DNA of 64,000 bases. Origin: Dendrolimus kikuchii (lineage: Eukaryota > Arthropoda > Insecta > Lepidoptera > Lasiocampidae). Shown here one piece after another: positions 44,526-53,790 of the stretch. Position numbers and translations under genes: made by a program. The notes under the pieces were generated by a model. That model saw only the letters and a list, made by a program, of their open reading frames with translations. It did no database searches and was not told the origin of the DNA. Within the stretch, counting starts at the first letter, position 1, and each line of letters opens with the position of its first letter. The stretch covers positions 9,628,501-9,692,500 of the forward strand of contig CM034412.1 of the NCBI GenBank assembly GCA_019925095.2, written 5' to 3'.

Positions 44526-45542
44526 ATGTTAAATATAACATACCATAATACTATTGTAACAAATACTACATATTATAATGATTTTAAATATAGATTTAAC
44601 CAAGCATACATAACTACCCACACATTAGGATACATAATCTCATATACTTATACTCTTTCAAACTCAAAGCCATTCCGTACTTTAAACTATAGCAACACTA
44701 CAGTTAAACTAATTTATGATAATCATCTTAAATATTTTTTCTCTTTCTTGTTCCGGTTTCCATACTCAGCCCAGAATGTCAATATAATATTCTATACAAT
44801 ATGCCTAAGATTTTTAGAATTTTTGTGCTATATTTTTCTGCTTGTGCATTATTTATTAGTTATTATTGTTTATATTGTAACTTTTGTTCAACACAATTTG
44901 AAGCCATTGATAGTATATCTCTGTTACACTAGTATATACACAAAACTTACAGGTCAAACAGGTAAATACCATACCTGTATCTTATTTTTAACCCTCAATT
45001 TAATAATAAATTTTCATTACTTACATATTTATAGTCCAGTAGTAATAGACATGTTTATTATAAACAATATTGCACAATATCATTGTTTATGTATTGTGTT
45101 ATACCTATCTATTAATATTTTATCTAACATCTTTTATTTGTCAAACTCAATATATGTATATATTTACATTTATGTACCTATTTTAAAACACTTCTTCTAT
45201 TATTTTTCTAATTGCTTTTATTTTTTATTTTATATTTCTGTCATTTTTATGCAACAAATGAACAACATTATCTTTTATTTACACAAAGGACCTAAGACAT
45301 ACCTGTATATTATCATACATATTTTGCTTTACTATCTCTTACCACTTTACATGCTTTTGATTAATACAAAGTTCCATAATGTTACACTCATATATAAATT
45401 AATCAAAATAGCCAAAATATTTTTCACAAATTTTTATTTTATTCTTTATATCTCTATTAGACACACCGTACTTAGTTTGTACAACTATAATGAAGATTTA
45501 TTAACAGAAGATTATAACCTGAATATAAATGGCTACACATGA
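44526..45542 (+). CDS. Hydrophobic multi-spanning ORF between ORF1 and ORF2
   Basis: The frame of ORF1 is open from just after the ORF1 stop (44421) to TGA at 45540-45542; the first ATG is 44526, which would give 338 residues. From 44421 it is 373 sense codons. It is rich in Ile, Leu, Phe, Tyr and Asn, with repeated strongly hydrophobic runs (YIFLLVHYLLVIIVYIVTF; FYLFFYISVIF-type segments) suggesting many membrane spans. I recognise no family. It overlaps the ORF2 start by 14 nt. Two readings are possible: a real membrane protein (alone or fused to ORF1 by readthrough), or a spacer kept free of stops so that ribosomes reach the ORF2 start. T-rich DNA encodes hydrophobic residues anyway, so the composition alone does not prove a membrane role. 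Confidence 0.5.
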   Translation: MLNITYHNTIVTNTTYYNDFKYRFNQAYITTHTLGYIISYTYTLSNSKPFRTLNYSNTTVKLIYDNHLKYFFSFLFRFPYSAQNVNIIFYTICLRFLEFLCYIFLLVHYLLVIIVYIVTFVQHNLKPLIVYLCYTSIYTKLTGQTGKYHTCILFLTLNLIINFHYLHIYSPVVIDMFIINNIAQYHCLCIVLYLSINILSNIFYLSNSIYVYIYIYVPILKHFFYYFSNCFYFLFYISVIFMQQMNNIIFYLHKGPKTYLYIIIHILLYYLLPLYMLLINTKFHNVTLIYKLIKIAKIFFTNFYFILYISIRHTVLSLYNYNEDLLTEDYNLNINGYT

Positions 45543-48462
45543 TATCCTCACGGCCGATATTGATGCTTTAACTATTGCTAATACCTTTACATGTTTACCA
45601 GAAAAATGCCTTAAATATATACAGCCGAATAATACTAAGTTAAATATCGTACACCAAAATATACGAAGTATTACTAAAAATCTTGATAGTTTATTGGCTA
45701 TATTAGAAACTACAAATCTTAGCTATGACATTATTACATTATCCGAATGTTGGTTAAATAAGGTACACATAGTTCCTTCACTAACTGACTACACATACTA
45801 TTGTACCGAAAATAACAGAAATCAAAATGATGGTGTAGTAGTGTACATAAAAAATCATCTCAATTTTTTAGTGTCCAAACCGGTATTTTCAGAAGCCAAC
45901 TGCCTACTTTGTCAAGACAATAACGTTGCAATTATAACAATGTATCGTTCTCCTTCTTTCAAAAATTTAGATGTGTTCTTTAATGATTTAAATATACTTC
46001 TAGAATCGCTAAAAAAACTTCAAACGATTATATTGGTAGGAGATATAAATATTAATATTGCTTCTAATAATTTTGATAGTAATCGAGACACATATCTTAA
46101 CTTATTGGCTTCTCATGGTCTGCTCCCAGCTTATGATACAGCTACAAGGAATGACAGTTGTTTAGATCATGTGTTTCTTAGAATAAAAGACAAACCTACT
46201 GTTCTTAAGCTTGAATCTACAATTACTGATCATATACCAGTAATTGCATCTTTAAATTTTACTAATCAAAAAGTTTCTAATAAAACCAAGCGTGTTGTTA
46301 TTGATTATGGCACTGTAGCTAACGATATTAATAATATTGACCTTTCTAGTGTTTTAAAATGCAACGATGCTAACCAAGCGGCTAATATTTTAATTAATAA
46401 AATTCAATCTATAATAATTAAAAACTCGAAGGAAAGTACAATCTCTAAGAAAAAAGTTATATTAAAACCTTGGATAACCCCAGGTTTGCTTAGGTGTATC
46501 CGGCATAGAGACAAATTGCATAAAAAAAGTAAAATGAATCCTGAAAACGAAATTTTATCTCTAAGTTATAAACGTTATAGAAACTTTTGTAACAATTTAC
46601 TGAGAAAAATTAAGAAAGATTATGAAGAAAATGAATTTTTAAAAGCCAAAAATAATCCTAAACAAACGTGGGCAGTTATTAAAACAATTGCCGATTTGCA
46701 TAGTAAATCTTCAACTGCACTAAGTTTAACGCCCTTCAGGTCTAACCCAATGTTAACGATCAATGCTCTTAACAAATTCTTTGTAAATATTGGTAAACAA
46801 TTAGCACAAAAAATTTCATTCATCAATGATTTTTATAAACCTTCCCCCGATAAAATTAACTGTCAGTGTAATTCCTTGGTTTTACTTGATGTAGATGAAG
46901 CTGAAATCGAATCTATAATTTTAAATTTACGTAATGACTGTGCAACAGGTGCTGATGGTATTCCTGCTAAATTTATTATAATGTTCCGTAACATTCTGAT
47001 TCCTTCTATTGTTCACATATGTAATTTAGCTCTTTCTTCTGGTATCTTCCCTGCTTCGTTCAAAGTAGCTCTTGTACATCCCCTCCCAAAAAGTGGTCCA
47101 TCTGACTCTTTTAATAATTTCAGACCTATTTCTGTACTAACTACGCTGTCGAAAATTTTGGAGAGAGTTATAAATAAACGTCTACACAATTATTTGGAAA
47201 CGTATAGAATAATAGCCCAAAATCAGTTTGGTTTTCAACCTGGGGTATCCACTGAAGATGCTGTGCTTAGCTTAACTAATAAAATCGTAGATAGTCTAGA
47301 CAGAAAAGACAAATGCATTGCAATATTCTTAGATCTCTCCAAGGCTTTTGACACCGTATCAAAATCTTTACTTTTAGGTAAATTAGAAAATATGGGAATC
47401 AGAGGAACTTGTTTGAACCTATTTCATAATTATTTATCGCATAGATTACAAAAAGTAAAAATAGAAAACCATTTAAGTAGCGAAATGACATTAGATTACG
47501 GTGTACCACAAGGCAGTGTCCTTGGACCTACCTTGTTTAAAATATACATTAATGAGCTCTGCAAACTACAAATACCACATTGTGAAATAGTGTGCTATGC
47601 AGATGATACAGCACTTTTTATAACTGGATCCAGTTGGGATGATGTAAAGGTTCAGGCTCAGAATGCACTCAAAACAGTCATGGGCTGGTTAAATAATAAT
47701 TTACTCACCTTAAACATCGACAAAACTAAGTTTGTAACGTTCTTTTTATCGGATTCTAGTAAACCCCCTGAAAACTTTTTAATTAAAGCACATACTTGCC
47801 TGTCCTCAACCGAGGGCTGTTCCTGCTTAAGCATATGTAGAGCGGACAACGTTAAATATTTGGGTGTTATTATAGATGAAAATCTGAATTGGCACAAACA
47901 AATTAATAGTGTCTGCGCTCGCGTACGCAAGCTCATATTTGTTATGAAAAAGTTACGTAACTCAGCAGGTAACAAAATTTTAAATCTGACGTATGATGCC
48001 TTGTGTAACTCCATAATAAGATATTGTATACCTGTCTGGGGAGGGTCACATAAAACACATATGCTTAAACTTGAAAGAGCCCAAAGAGCCGTTCTGAAAG
48101 TTATGACGTTCAAACCTTTCTTGTACCCTACAATTCAATTATACCGTGAATGTCAGGTTCTCAATGTAAGACAGATTTATATTTTATGCACTACCCTTAA
48201 AAAGCACTGTGATGTAATCTATCCCTTACCTGATTCCAATTCAATCCAGAGAAGAAGAGAAAAACCATGTCCAATCTTATCATTTAGAACCACTTTTGCA
48301 AGTAAACAATATTCGACAATGAGCTCACATTTATACAACAAAATCGATCACCTCATCAAGATAGTCTCGCTAAGTAAATTCGAAATAAAATACAAATTAA
48401 AACATTGGCTTCTAACTTTCAATTATACAGATACAGAAGAATTCTTATGGATTGGAGAGTAA
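45529..48462 (+). CDS. LINE ORF2: AP-like endonuclease plus reverse transcriptase
   Basis: 977 residues, intact. The N-terminal endonuclease (about 38-242) keeps its catalytic set: QN at 43-44, E73 (LSECWL), YRSPSF at 139-144, GDININ at 171-176, CLDHVF at 211-216 and TDH at 233-235. The RT (about 470-770) shows ATGADGIPAKF from 472, FLDLSKAFD at 600-608, GVPQGSVLGP and YADD at 690-693, then TLNIDKTKF and KYLGVIIDENLNW. A C-terminal region of about 200 residues follows with no RNase H recognised. It nicks target DNA and copies its own RNA at the nick. The start ATG lies 9 nt before the stop of the preceding frame (ATGGCTACACATGA), which suits termination-reinitiation. Confidence 0.93.
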   Translation: MATHDILTADIDALTIANTFTCLPEKCLKYIQPNNTKLNIVHQNIRSITKNLDSLLAILETTNLSYDIITLSECWLNKVHIVPSLTDYTYYCTENNRNQNDGVVVYIKNHLNFLVSKPVFSEANCLLCQDNNVAIITMYRSPSFKNLDVFFNDLNILLESLKKLQTIILVGDININIASNNFDSNRDTYLNLLASHGLLPAYDTATRNDSCLDHVFLRIKDKPTVLKLESTITDHIPVIASLNFTNQKVSNKTKRVVIDYGTVANDINNIDLSSVLKCNDANQAANILINKIQSIIIKNSKESTISKKKVILKPWITPGLLRCIRHRDKLHKKSKMNPENEILSLSYKRYRNFCNNLLRKIKKDYEENEFLKAKNNPKQTWAVIKTIADLHSKSSTALSLTPFRSNPMLTINALNKFFVNIGKQLAQKISFINDFYKPSPDKINCQCNSLVLLDVDEAEIESIILNLRNDCATGADGIPAKFIIMFRNILIPSIVHICNLALSSGIFPASFKVALVHPLPKSGPSDSFNNFRPISVLTTLSKILERVINKRLHNYLETYRIIAQNQFGFQPGVSTEDAVLSLTNKIVDSLDRKDKCIAIFLDLSKAFDTVSKSLLLGKLENMGIRGTCLNLFHNYLSHRLQKVKIENHLSSEMTLDYGVPQGSVLGPTLFKIYINELCKLQIPHCEIVCYADDTALFITGSSWDDVKVQAQNALKTVMGWLNNNLLTLNIDKTKFVTFFLSDSSKPPENFLIKAHTCLSSTEGCSCLSICRADNVKYLGVIIDENLNWHKQINSVCARVRKLIFVMKKLRNSAGNKILNLTYDALCNSIIRYCIPVWGGSHKTHMLKLERAQRAVLKVMTFKPFLYPTIQLYRECQVLNVRQIYILCTTLKKHCDVIYPLPDSNSIQRRREKPCPILSFRTTFASKQYSTMSSHLYNKIDHLIKIVSLSKFEIKYKLKHWLLTFNYTDTEEFLWIGE

Positions 48463-48748
48463 ACACATCATACACTACACCACATACATGCGCACACACA
48501 TACATACATGAATAAACATACACACTTGCACATTTTGGGTCTAAATTTGTATTGTATGAGTAGATAATGCAGCAGAGTACACTAGTAGCTCCAAAGATAC
48601 AGTTAATACTAGTTTTGGAGCTAGTAGAAGCATGAACAATTATTTAGATTATAAGACTGCAAATTGTAATGTGTCTTCATTTTGTATTTAAGATTGTTAC
48701 TTATTTTTGAGGCAAATAAATCATTTTATTATTATTATTATTATTATT
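48463..48748 (+). other. LINE 3' UTR with stem-loop and (ATT)n tail
   Basis: TAGCTCCAAA (48586-48595) pairs with TTTGGAGCTA (48614-48623), a perfect 10-bp stem with an 18-nt loop. The element ends GGCAAATAAATC then an ATTATT run at 48727-48748. RT recognition of a 3' stem-loop is known for several LINEs; its use here is inferred. Confidence 0.7.
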
Positions 48749-49398
48749 AATTGATACCATTCTCGAATCCACTTTAATAAAAACAAAAAAATCATCAAAA
48801 TAGGTCCCAGCGTTTAGGAAGACTTTAGCGGTACTACCTACCGGTAGATCTAGATATATACATATAATCTTAACCATTTCGGGACCCACTTGAACAGGCA
48901 CAAAAATAATTTCACCTAAATATTGTAACTCGATTACAACGCCATCTACCTGGTTCAAATTTGAATCTATACCATCCCGGAACCCATTGGAACACACACA
49001 AAAATAATTTCACCTAAATATTGGAACCCGATTACAGCTGAATTAATTATTTTACATGTATTTTATCAATAAAATAACTCCGACCGAAGCATCTGTTTTA
49101 AACGATATTCAGTTTTTTTACATCCTCTTTGACAATATTTGCAGTCATAAGGTTACATTAAAAAAGTTTATATTGTCCAAAGCGCTAAGGTTAGATCAGA
49201 AAATATTTTATATGGTGGTTAAGTATTCTTGAATTTTCTAATTTTCCGCGCAATTTTCTTATTTTTTTCTTTCATAAGAACCATCTCCTGGCAATAACAA
49301 ACACAACAAAAAAAAAATTGCGAAATCGGTTCAGCCGTTCACGCGTGATGGCGTGACCAAAGGAAATAGGGATTCATTTTTATATACTTATATATAGA

Positions 49399-49743
49399 TA
49401 GAATAAAATAATATACTACGACTTTGCAGAACACATCATTATTTACATAATAAATAAATGCTTCCACTAGAAACGGCTCTTTATTTGAATCTTGGTATTC
49501 ATCGTTATCAAAATAAATTATTTCATATTCAAGACTATTTCAATACCTTTATATAACTTTGTAAATTATTCAATTCTGACATTCTATTCGAAAGATATCA
49601 CGAGTTTAAAAATGTAAGTATTAAAAAAAAGTTGCGTGGTCGCCGCTCATCCTGCTCGGCTAGCTAGATAACATCTTATGCGATGTAGGCATCACTGGGG
49701 TACGGGCCGTACGGGAGGGGAGTCATTGAAGTGCCGCGCGCCT
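49399..49743. other. Unannotated stretch, G+C-rich at its end
   Basis: 49630-49743 is G+C-rich (GGTACGGGCCGTACGGGAGG, CCGCGCGCCTCG) and continues after the hAT element at 50524-50570. It may be a fragment of a host regulatory or exon region, but no ORF or splice pattern can be supported. Confidence 0.35.
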
Positions 49744-49751
49744 CGCGCGCC

Positions 49752-50515
49752 CAGCGATGCCAGGTGCACTGTAATTACAGTAGATTTACTGTAATTTTAC
49801 TGCTTTTGCTGTACAATGTATTCCAGCCATACAGTATACAGTGAACAGCGAAAAAACGTAGTTTCTTTTAATATTAACCACCAAAAAAAGTAGATTCACC
49901 ATTCACTGCGTGAAACGAACCGCACTGTGTTCTACTTCAAGTAAGCATTCCATCTTGGGCCGGGGAATTCCCACAGTGCGGGGAACGGATTATAGGTGAC
50001 TATTATTTGAGAAAATTGAGATGTTTATATTTAACATAGTCTTTGTTTACTGTAAGCTACCCTTGTAATGTTGCCGATAATAGTAGGTAAGTTTATAAGT
50101 TTATTTGGAAATAGTGGCTACATTGTTGGGATTAATTGTAGTATAATTAGTATTACTTTTAAAATTGTCCTTAAAAAAATGTCTACTCGTGAAAGCGACG
50201 ACGAAGGACCCTGCACGCCGAAAACAAAGTGGACTTATAAGCAGAAGTTTCGTGATGAATGGTTACACCATGAAAACATCAAAAAGTGGTTGCGACGTGA
50301 TTTGAAAGATCCATATATATAGATATCGATTGACAAATTATATGTAAATTATAATAGTCATTATTAAATACATTGATAATTCCAATAAAAGTATGATTTT
50401 TTTTCACTGTAAAAACACTGTAATGAGTTTTATGATTTACTGTATTTTCCTACCGATCTACTGTAATTTTACATGCGGAACACTGTAATTTTTTCAATCC
50501 AACCTGGCAACACTG
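49752..50515 (+). mobile_element. Non-autonomous hAT transposon, 764 bp, 8-bp TSD
   Basis: Ends CAGCGATGCCAGGT and (complement) CAGTGTTGCCAGGT, 12 of 14 identical, fit hAT-type termini. The exact 8-bp repeat CGCGCGCC at 49744-49751 and 50516-50523 is the hAT hallmark. Subterminal regions on both sides repeat TACTGTAATTTTAC-like motifs (49765-49850; 50400-50490), as in transposase-binding subterminal arrays. It contains a truncated BED-like coding piece but no transposase. Confidence 0.85.
50179..50322 (+). pseudogene. Truncated BED-finger-like N-terminus in the hAT element
   Basis: 47 residues from ATG 50179: an acidic start (MSTRESDDEG), then KWTYKQKFRDEWLHHENIKK and WLRRDLKDPY, and a stop. 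This looks like the lead-in of BED/hAT-associated proteins, which normally continue into a C-x2-C zinc finger. Here the frame stops right before the first expected cysteine. A polyadenylation-like AATAAAAG follows at 50383. It could be a remnant of an ancestral first coding exon. An upstream ATG at 50068 is in frame, but its extra residues look like non-coding DNA. Confidence 0.5.
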
Positions 50516-50523
50516 CGCGCGCC

Positions 50524-51234
50524 TCGCTCGCGCGGTCGGTTTCCTACTCAACGGTTGTGTGCGAAATCGATTATTTTAGCATGAAAATATTTTTAATTTG
50601 GTTAGTGAGGTACCAATTAAACTCAACAAAAAAGTTATTTTTAGAGACCCGTGCGAAACCGGGGCGGACCGCTAGTAATACATATTTTCCAAAATAGAAA
50701 AAGGGCTCTGAAAGAGAAAATTGAAATATAACTTGATCGTAATCTCTCTTTCCTTTCACCTTCTCTCAATTATTTGGAAGAAAAATACATGTCGCTTCGA
50801 CGAAACACTACACTGCAGGTGAATTGATACACATTACGACTTTTACCTCAACGTGATAGTGTCCTAAAGTTAGTAGAGGATCGCTATACCATATATCGTA
50901 TATCAACAACTCAGAAAGCCTCTTATGGCCAACGTGACAAATCTGAAGAGACTATCCAACACAGAGCCATCACAATCAGATATAGACCTCAATCCGACAT
51001 CTCCAAGACAATTGTCAACAACTATTGTTCAGTGGACCAACGCCATTGATAGACTGTGCTATTGTTAGAGAAGTAAGATGCTTAATGGATTTGCATTGAA
51101 TGCAGAAAGCAAGAACTTACTATGCACTTGTTTCTGTTTTTGCAATTTTGTTATTTTGACGTGAATAATATAGTAGCCTAAAAATATTCCGCATCTAGTC
51201 TCGGTTTCCCCATCCCCGGGATTTATGTAATGAA
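50524..51234. other. Unannotated stretch with a Helitron-like end
   Basis: 50640-50675 ends GGGGCGGACCGCTAG followed by T, a plus-strand family-C end. No gene otherwise. Confidence 0.4.
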
Positions 51235-51714
51235 ACACGTAAAACTTTGAGAACTGTTTTATTTGAACTCAGAAGGTGGAATGTTGATCTAAAGTACAAT
51301 TAATTATACATTATTATTCTCACACGCTAATTAAGAACCCTAGAGAGCTACTATGACATGTGCATCTGACAAGTCGAAGTGGGAATGATCTTTCGCTATT
51401 ACGCCCGCTCGCTTTTATAGCCGATTAGTAAACACAAATACCCGCATTTTTTTTTTATTATCGCCTTCCTCCGTCATATGTCAGGGCAGAGCTTTTTTTT
51501 GGTCTTTTATTATATACATTATATACATTTTCTTATAATCTATCCTATCCTAATTCTTATATTCTTATACATCTTCTTATGATCTATTTTATTTATATCT
51601 ATTTCTTAAAAATCTAATGCTTATTATACATAAGGTTTTTATTTCTTGTCCTAATACCCGTAAATATTACAATAGTACAGTAGTAATAGGTGGCAACTGG
51701 GAACAAATATTATT
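51235..51714. repeat. Unclassified repeat (as 37740-38000), interrupted
   Basis: 51235-51440 matches the 37.7-kb repeat; it resumes at 51655-51715 (AATAGTACAGTAGTAATAGG). The 210 bp between begin with eight T and include CGCCTTCCTCCGTCATATG, like 33912-33930. Confidence 0.45.
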
Positions 51715-51910
51715 ATCTTACAGCTCTTAGCACCGGCTCGTTAGGTGTGATACCTGTCTTACAGAATATCGGTGTGATACGGTTAATCTTGAGCTAATTG
51801 TGTTTCGAACGATGAGCGAGAGTTTCGAAGGCCCACTCCTGCCTCACCCTATCCCATGCCTCAATTCTATTCATCTGTCCCATCAATTGTACACCATGTC
51901 TCGTGTATGC
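51715..51910 (+). mobile_element. Jockey-type 3' UTR fragment
   Basis: TACAGCTCTTAGCACCGGCT, TACAGAATATCGGTGTGATA and AATCTTGAGCTAATTGTGTT are shared with 56745-56930 and, in complement, 34190-34280. Confidence 0.45.
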
Positions 51911-52481
51911 GCGGATCCGTAGCTCGGATATTCTGGACACATGTAGCCGCTGAAGCGAATAGTATAATTTTGTTGCTTTCAGTTGTTATGTAGGTGTTTG
52001 TCAAATAATAATAGATAAATACAATAGACTATTATATAGACTTACTCAAACCCCGTTGGCTAAGAATGTCCACCTTGGTTTCCCAATAAAAATCACTTTT
52101 GAGGGCGGTCGCCATTTAATTTGTTTCAACAACTCACTTGCCAAAAAACTTATTATTTCTTACATGTCTGTGTATTTAACACCGCAATAAAATCCGTCAA
52201 CACAATGGCGACATCTTCCATAAACCAAAGAGAAATTGGGGGGACAGAGATTGATCTACATACATACCAGTATACAAAAAGAGAAGGAAATATGTATGTA
52301 TGAAGAATGTGTGTGTGAAGTTGTGAAGTTTGAACAAGAGAGGGCGGTACCATGACTTAAAAATCATTGTTCAACATTAAATAATAAACACCTTTTACCC
52401 TACAGGCTGACAACACATAGGCTTGGCTCGTGATGTTGCATACGTCTTCAGGCCACGATGACTTTTCCACGAATTTCCATC
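51911..52481. other. Unannotated stretch
   Basis: The short ORFs 52121-52303 (+) and 52153-52353 (-) overlap and lack motifs. Confidence 0.4.
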
Positions 52482-52776
52482 CGTGCAGGAACGGAAAAAA
52501 ATACAACTTCCTGCGGTCGCGCGGTCTGTCGTAAGAGGCGACAAAACAACCCACACACACAGCTGGATACTTGGCTATTTGTCCAGCTGGATGGCTACGT
52601 ATGCCGCCATAACAACCTTGAGTTGTGTTCCGGCATTATTGTCCATGTTCCAGTCCCGATTTAGAGAGCGGCAGCACATTAGTATCACCTTCAGTATTCC
52701 AAATGTCCATAGACGATGGTAATCGCTTTCCATCAGGTGGGCCGTCTGCCTATCTGCTGAACTCATGCAATAAAAA
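52482..52776 (+). mobile_element. Jockey-type 3'-end repeat (family J), near full length
   Basis: It runs from ATCCGTGCAGGAACGGAAAA to CTCATGCAATAAAAAAC, diverged, with small internal deletions (the GGTGGTAGGGCATTTGCCC line is altered). Confidence 0.78.
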
Positions 52777-52889
52777 ACTATAGAACGATATTTGTATGCT
52801 TCTACGTGAACAAAACATGTAATACTATCCGTATATCCATGTTTTAACAAATAAATTTTGATTTTCTTTGAACGATTTTCCATTAGATG

Positions 52890-53170
52890 TCGTTTGCTTC
52901 TTCTTTTCCTTCAGCCAATCTCTATCCACAGTTGGACGTAGGCATCCTCAAATACGCGCCACATATCCCGGTCTCTCGTCTTCTTCATCCAGCCCTTACC
53001 GGCCGGCCTTACGCAGGTCGTCAGTCCACCGGGCTGGCGGGCGTCCTACGCTACGTTTGCCGAGACGTGGTCTCCACTCCAGGACTCGTTTGCTCTATCG
53101 GCCATCGGTCCTGCAACAGACGTGACCGACCCACTACCACTTCAACTAGCTAATTTTGCGACTTAATGTT
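52890..53170 (-). pseudogene. LINE ORF2 C-terminal fragment (family E)
   Basis: The minus strand encodes RVLEWRPRLGKRSVGRPPAR, then WTDDLRKAG, and after a frame change GWMKKTRDRDMWRVFEDAYV and a stop near 52910. These lines are the end of an RTE-like LINE protein, distinct from the RTE at 11943-14134. Confidence 0.65.
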
Positions 53171-53543
53171 TTCATCATGTGTGTCTTTGAATATCACAGT
53201 ATTTTTTCTCAGGAAATACCAAATACTAAGTATTACTTAATTCAGGCGCCCTTTATTTTAACATATCCTCATGGAAATCTCTAATAAGAAAATATAAACG
53301 CAAAATATCTTACATAAATATCCTTTGTATAATTTTTTTGAACTTCTTGCTTTCGTTAAGAAGTTTCGAGAGTAAAAACATTTTGCTATTTAACTTTATG
53401 TATTTTGATGAGTTCGGCATATTTATCTGTTATATCTAAAGAAATTTAATGATAATAAATGTACATTGTTATACATTTTATCTAACGAGGTAAGTGAATT
53501 GATAGACGTTATTATAGTATTTAAGCCTTTAATTCGTATTGAT
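53171..53543. other. A+T-rich unannotated stretch
   Basis: No gene seen. Confidence 0.4.
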
Positions 53544-53651
53544 TGGTAATAAAACACACACAAGTACTTTCCGTGATCAGACTGATTTTATTACTGAACT
53601 ACCTACATATATGCATTATTATATTCTCACATAATATATTCATACATTACA
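53544..53651 (-). mobile_element. Candidate very short LTR (108 bp)
   Basis: The plus strand starts TGGTAATAAAACACAC and ends CATACATTACA, so TG...CA on either strand. Directly inside it on the minus strand lies TCAGGAGGGAGG, a purine tract as expected next to a 3' LTR. The integrase frame follows at 53791. It is unusually short for an LTR, and the 5' partner is absent. Confidence 0.45.
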
Positions 53652-53790
53652 CCTCCCTCCTGAATTCTTACTCTACTGCAAATCTTACAACGGGTTTACG
53701 TTGGCGGCTTGGGTAATGGCTATGGGGTGAAACCGACTTCGTAACATGACTTGTTGGAGGTAAAGCGCTACCCCCAGGATTAGCTACGTT

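Larger units (their letters stand above)
43262..48748 (+). mobile_element. Full-length non-LTR retrotransposon, apparently intact
   Basis: A ~240-bp 5' leader precedes ORF1 (43500-44420). A same-frame open extension (44421-45542), ORF2 (45529-48462), a 3' UTR with a stem-loop, and an (ATT)n tail (48727-48748) follow. All expected endonuclease and RT residues are present and no frame is broken, so the copy is young and may be active. The coiled-coil/FP-like ORF1 and ATT tail fit a CR1/jockey-superfamily group; the exact clade would need a tree. Ends are set by the interrupted family-C host, and no clear target duplication was found. Confidence 0.85.
43160..49398 (-). mobile_element. Helitron-like repeat (family C) split by the full-length LINE
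   Basis: Left remnant is 43172-43260 (ACCCGGCAGACGTTGTCCTG and a CGACATTTACGGGGACC scrap). Right remnant is about 48749-49398 (ATCAAAATAGGTCCCAGCG, GCCATCTACCTGGTTC, GCGAAATCGGTTCAGCCGTT). The pieces match different parts of the uninterrupted copy at 37379-37698. Confidence 0.5.

Noticed and set aside
47658..48113. 151-codon minus-strand ORF inside ORF2
   Set aside because: Shadow of the intact ORF2.
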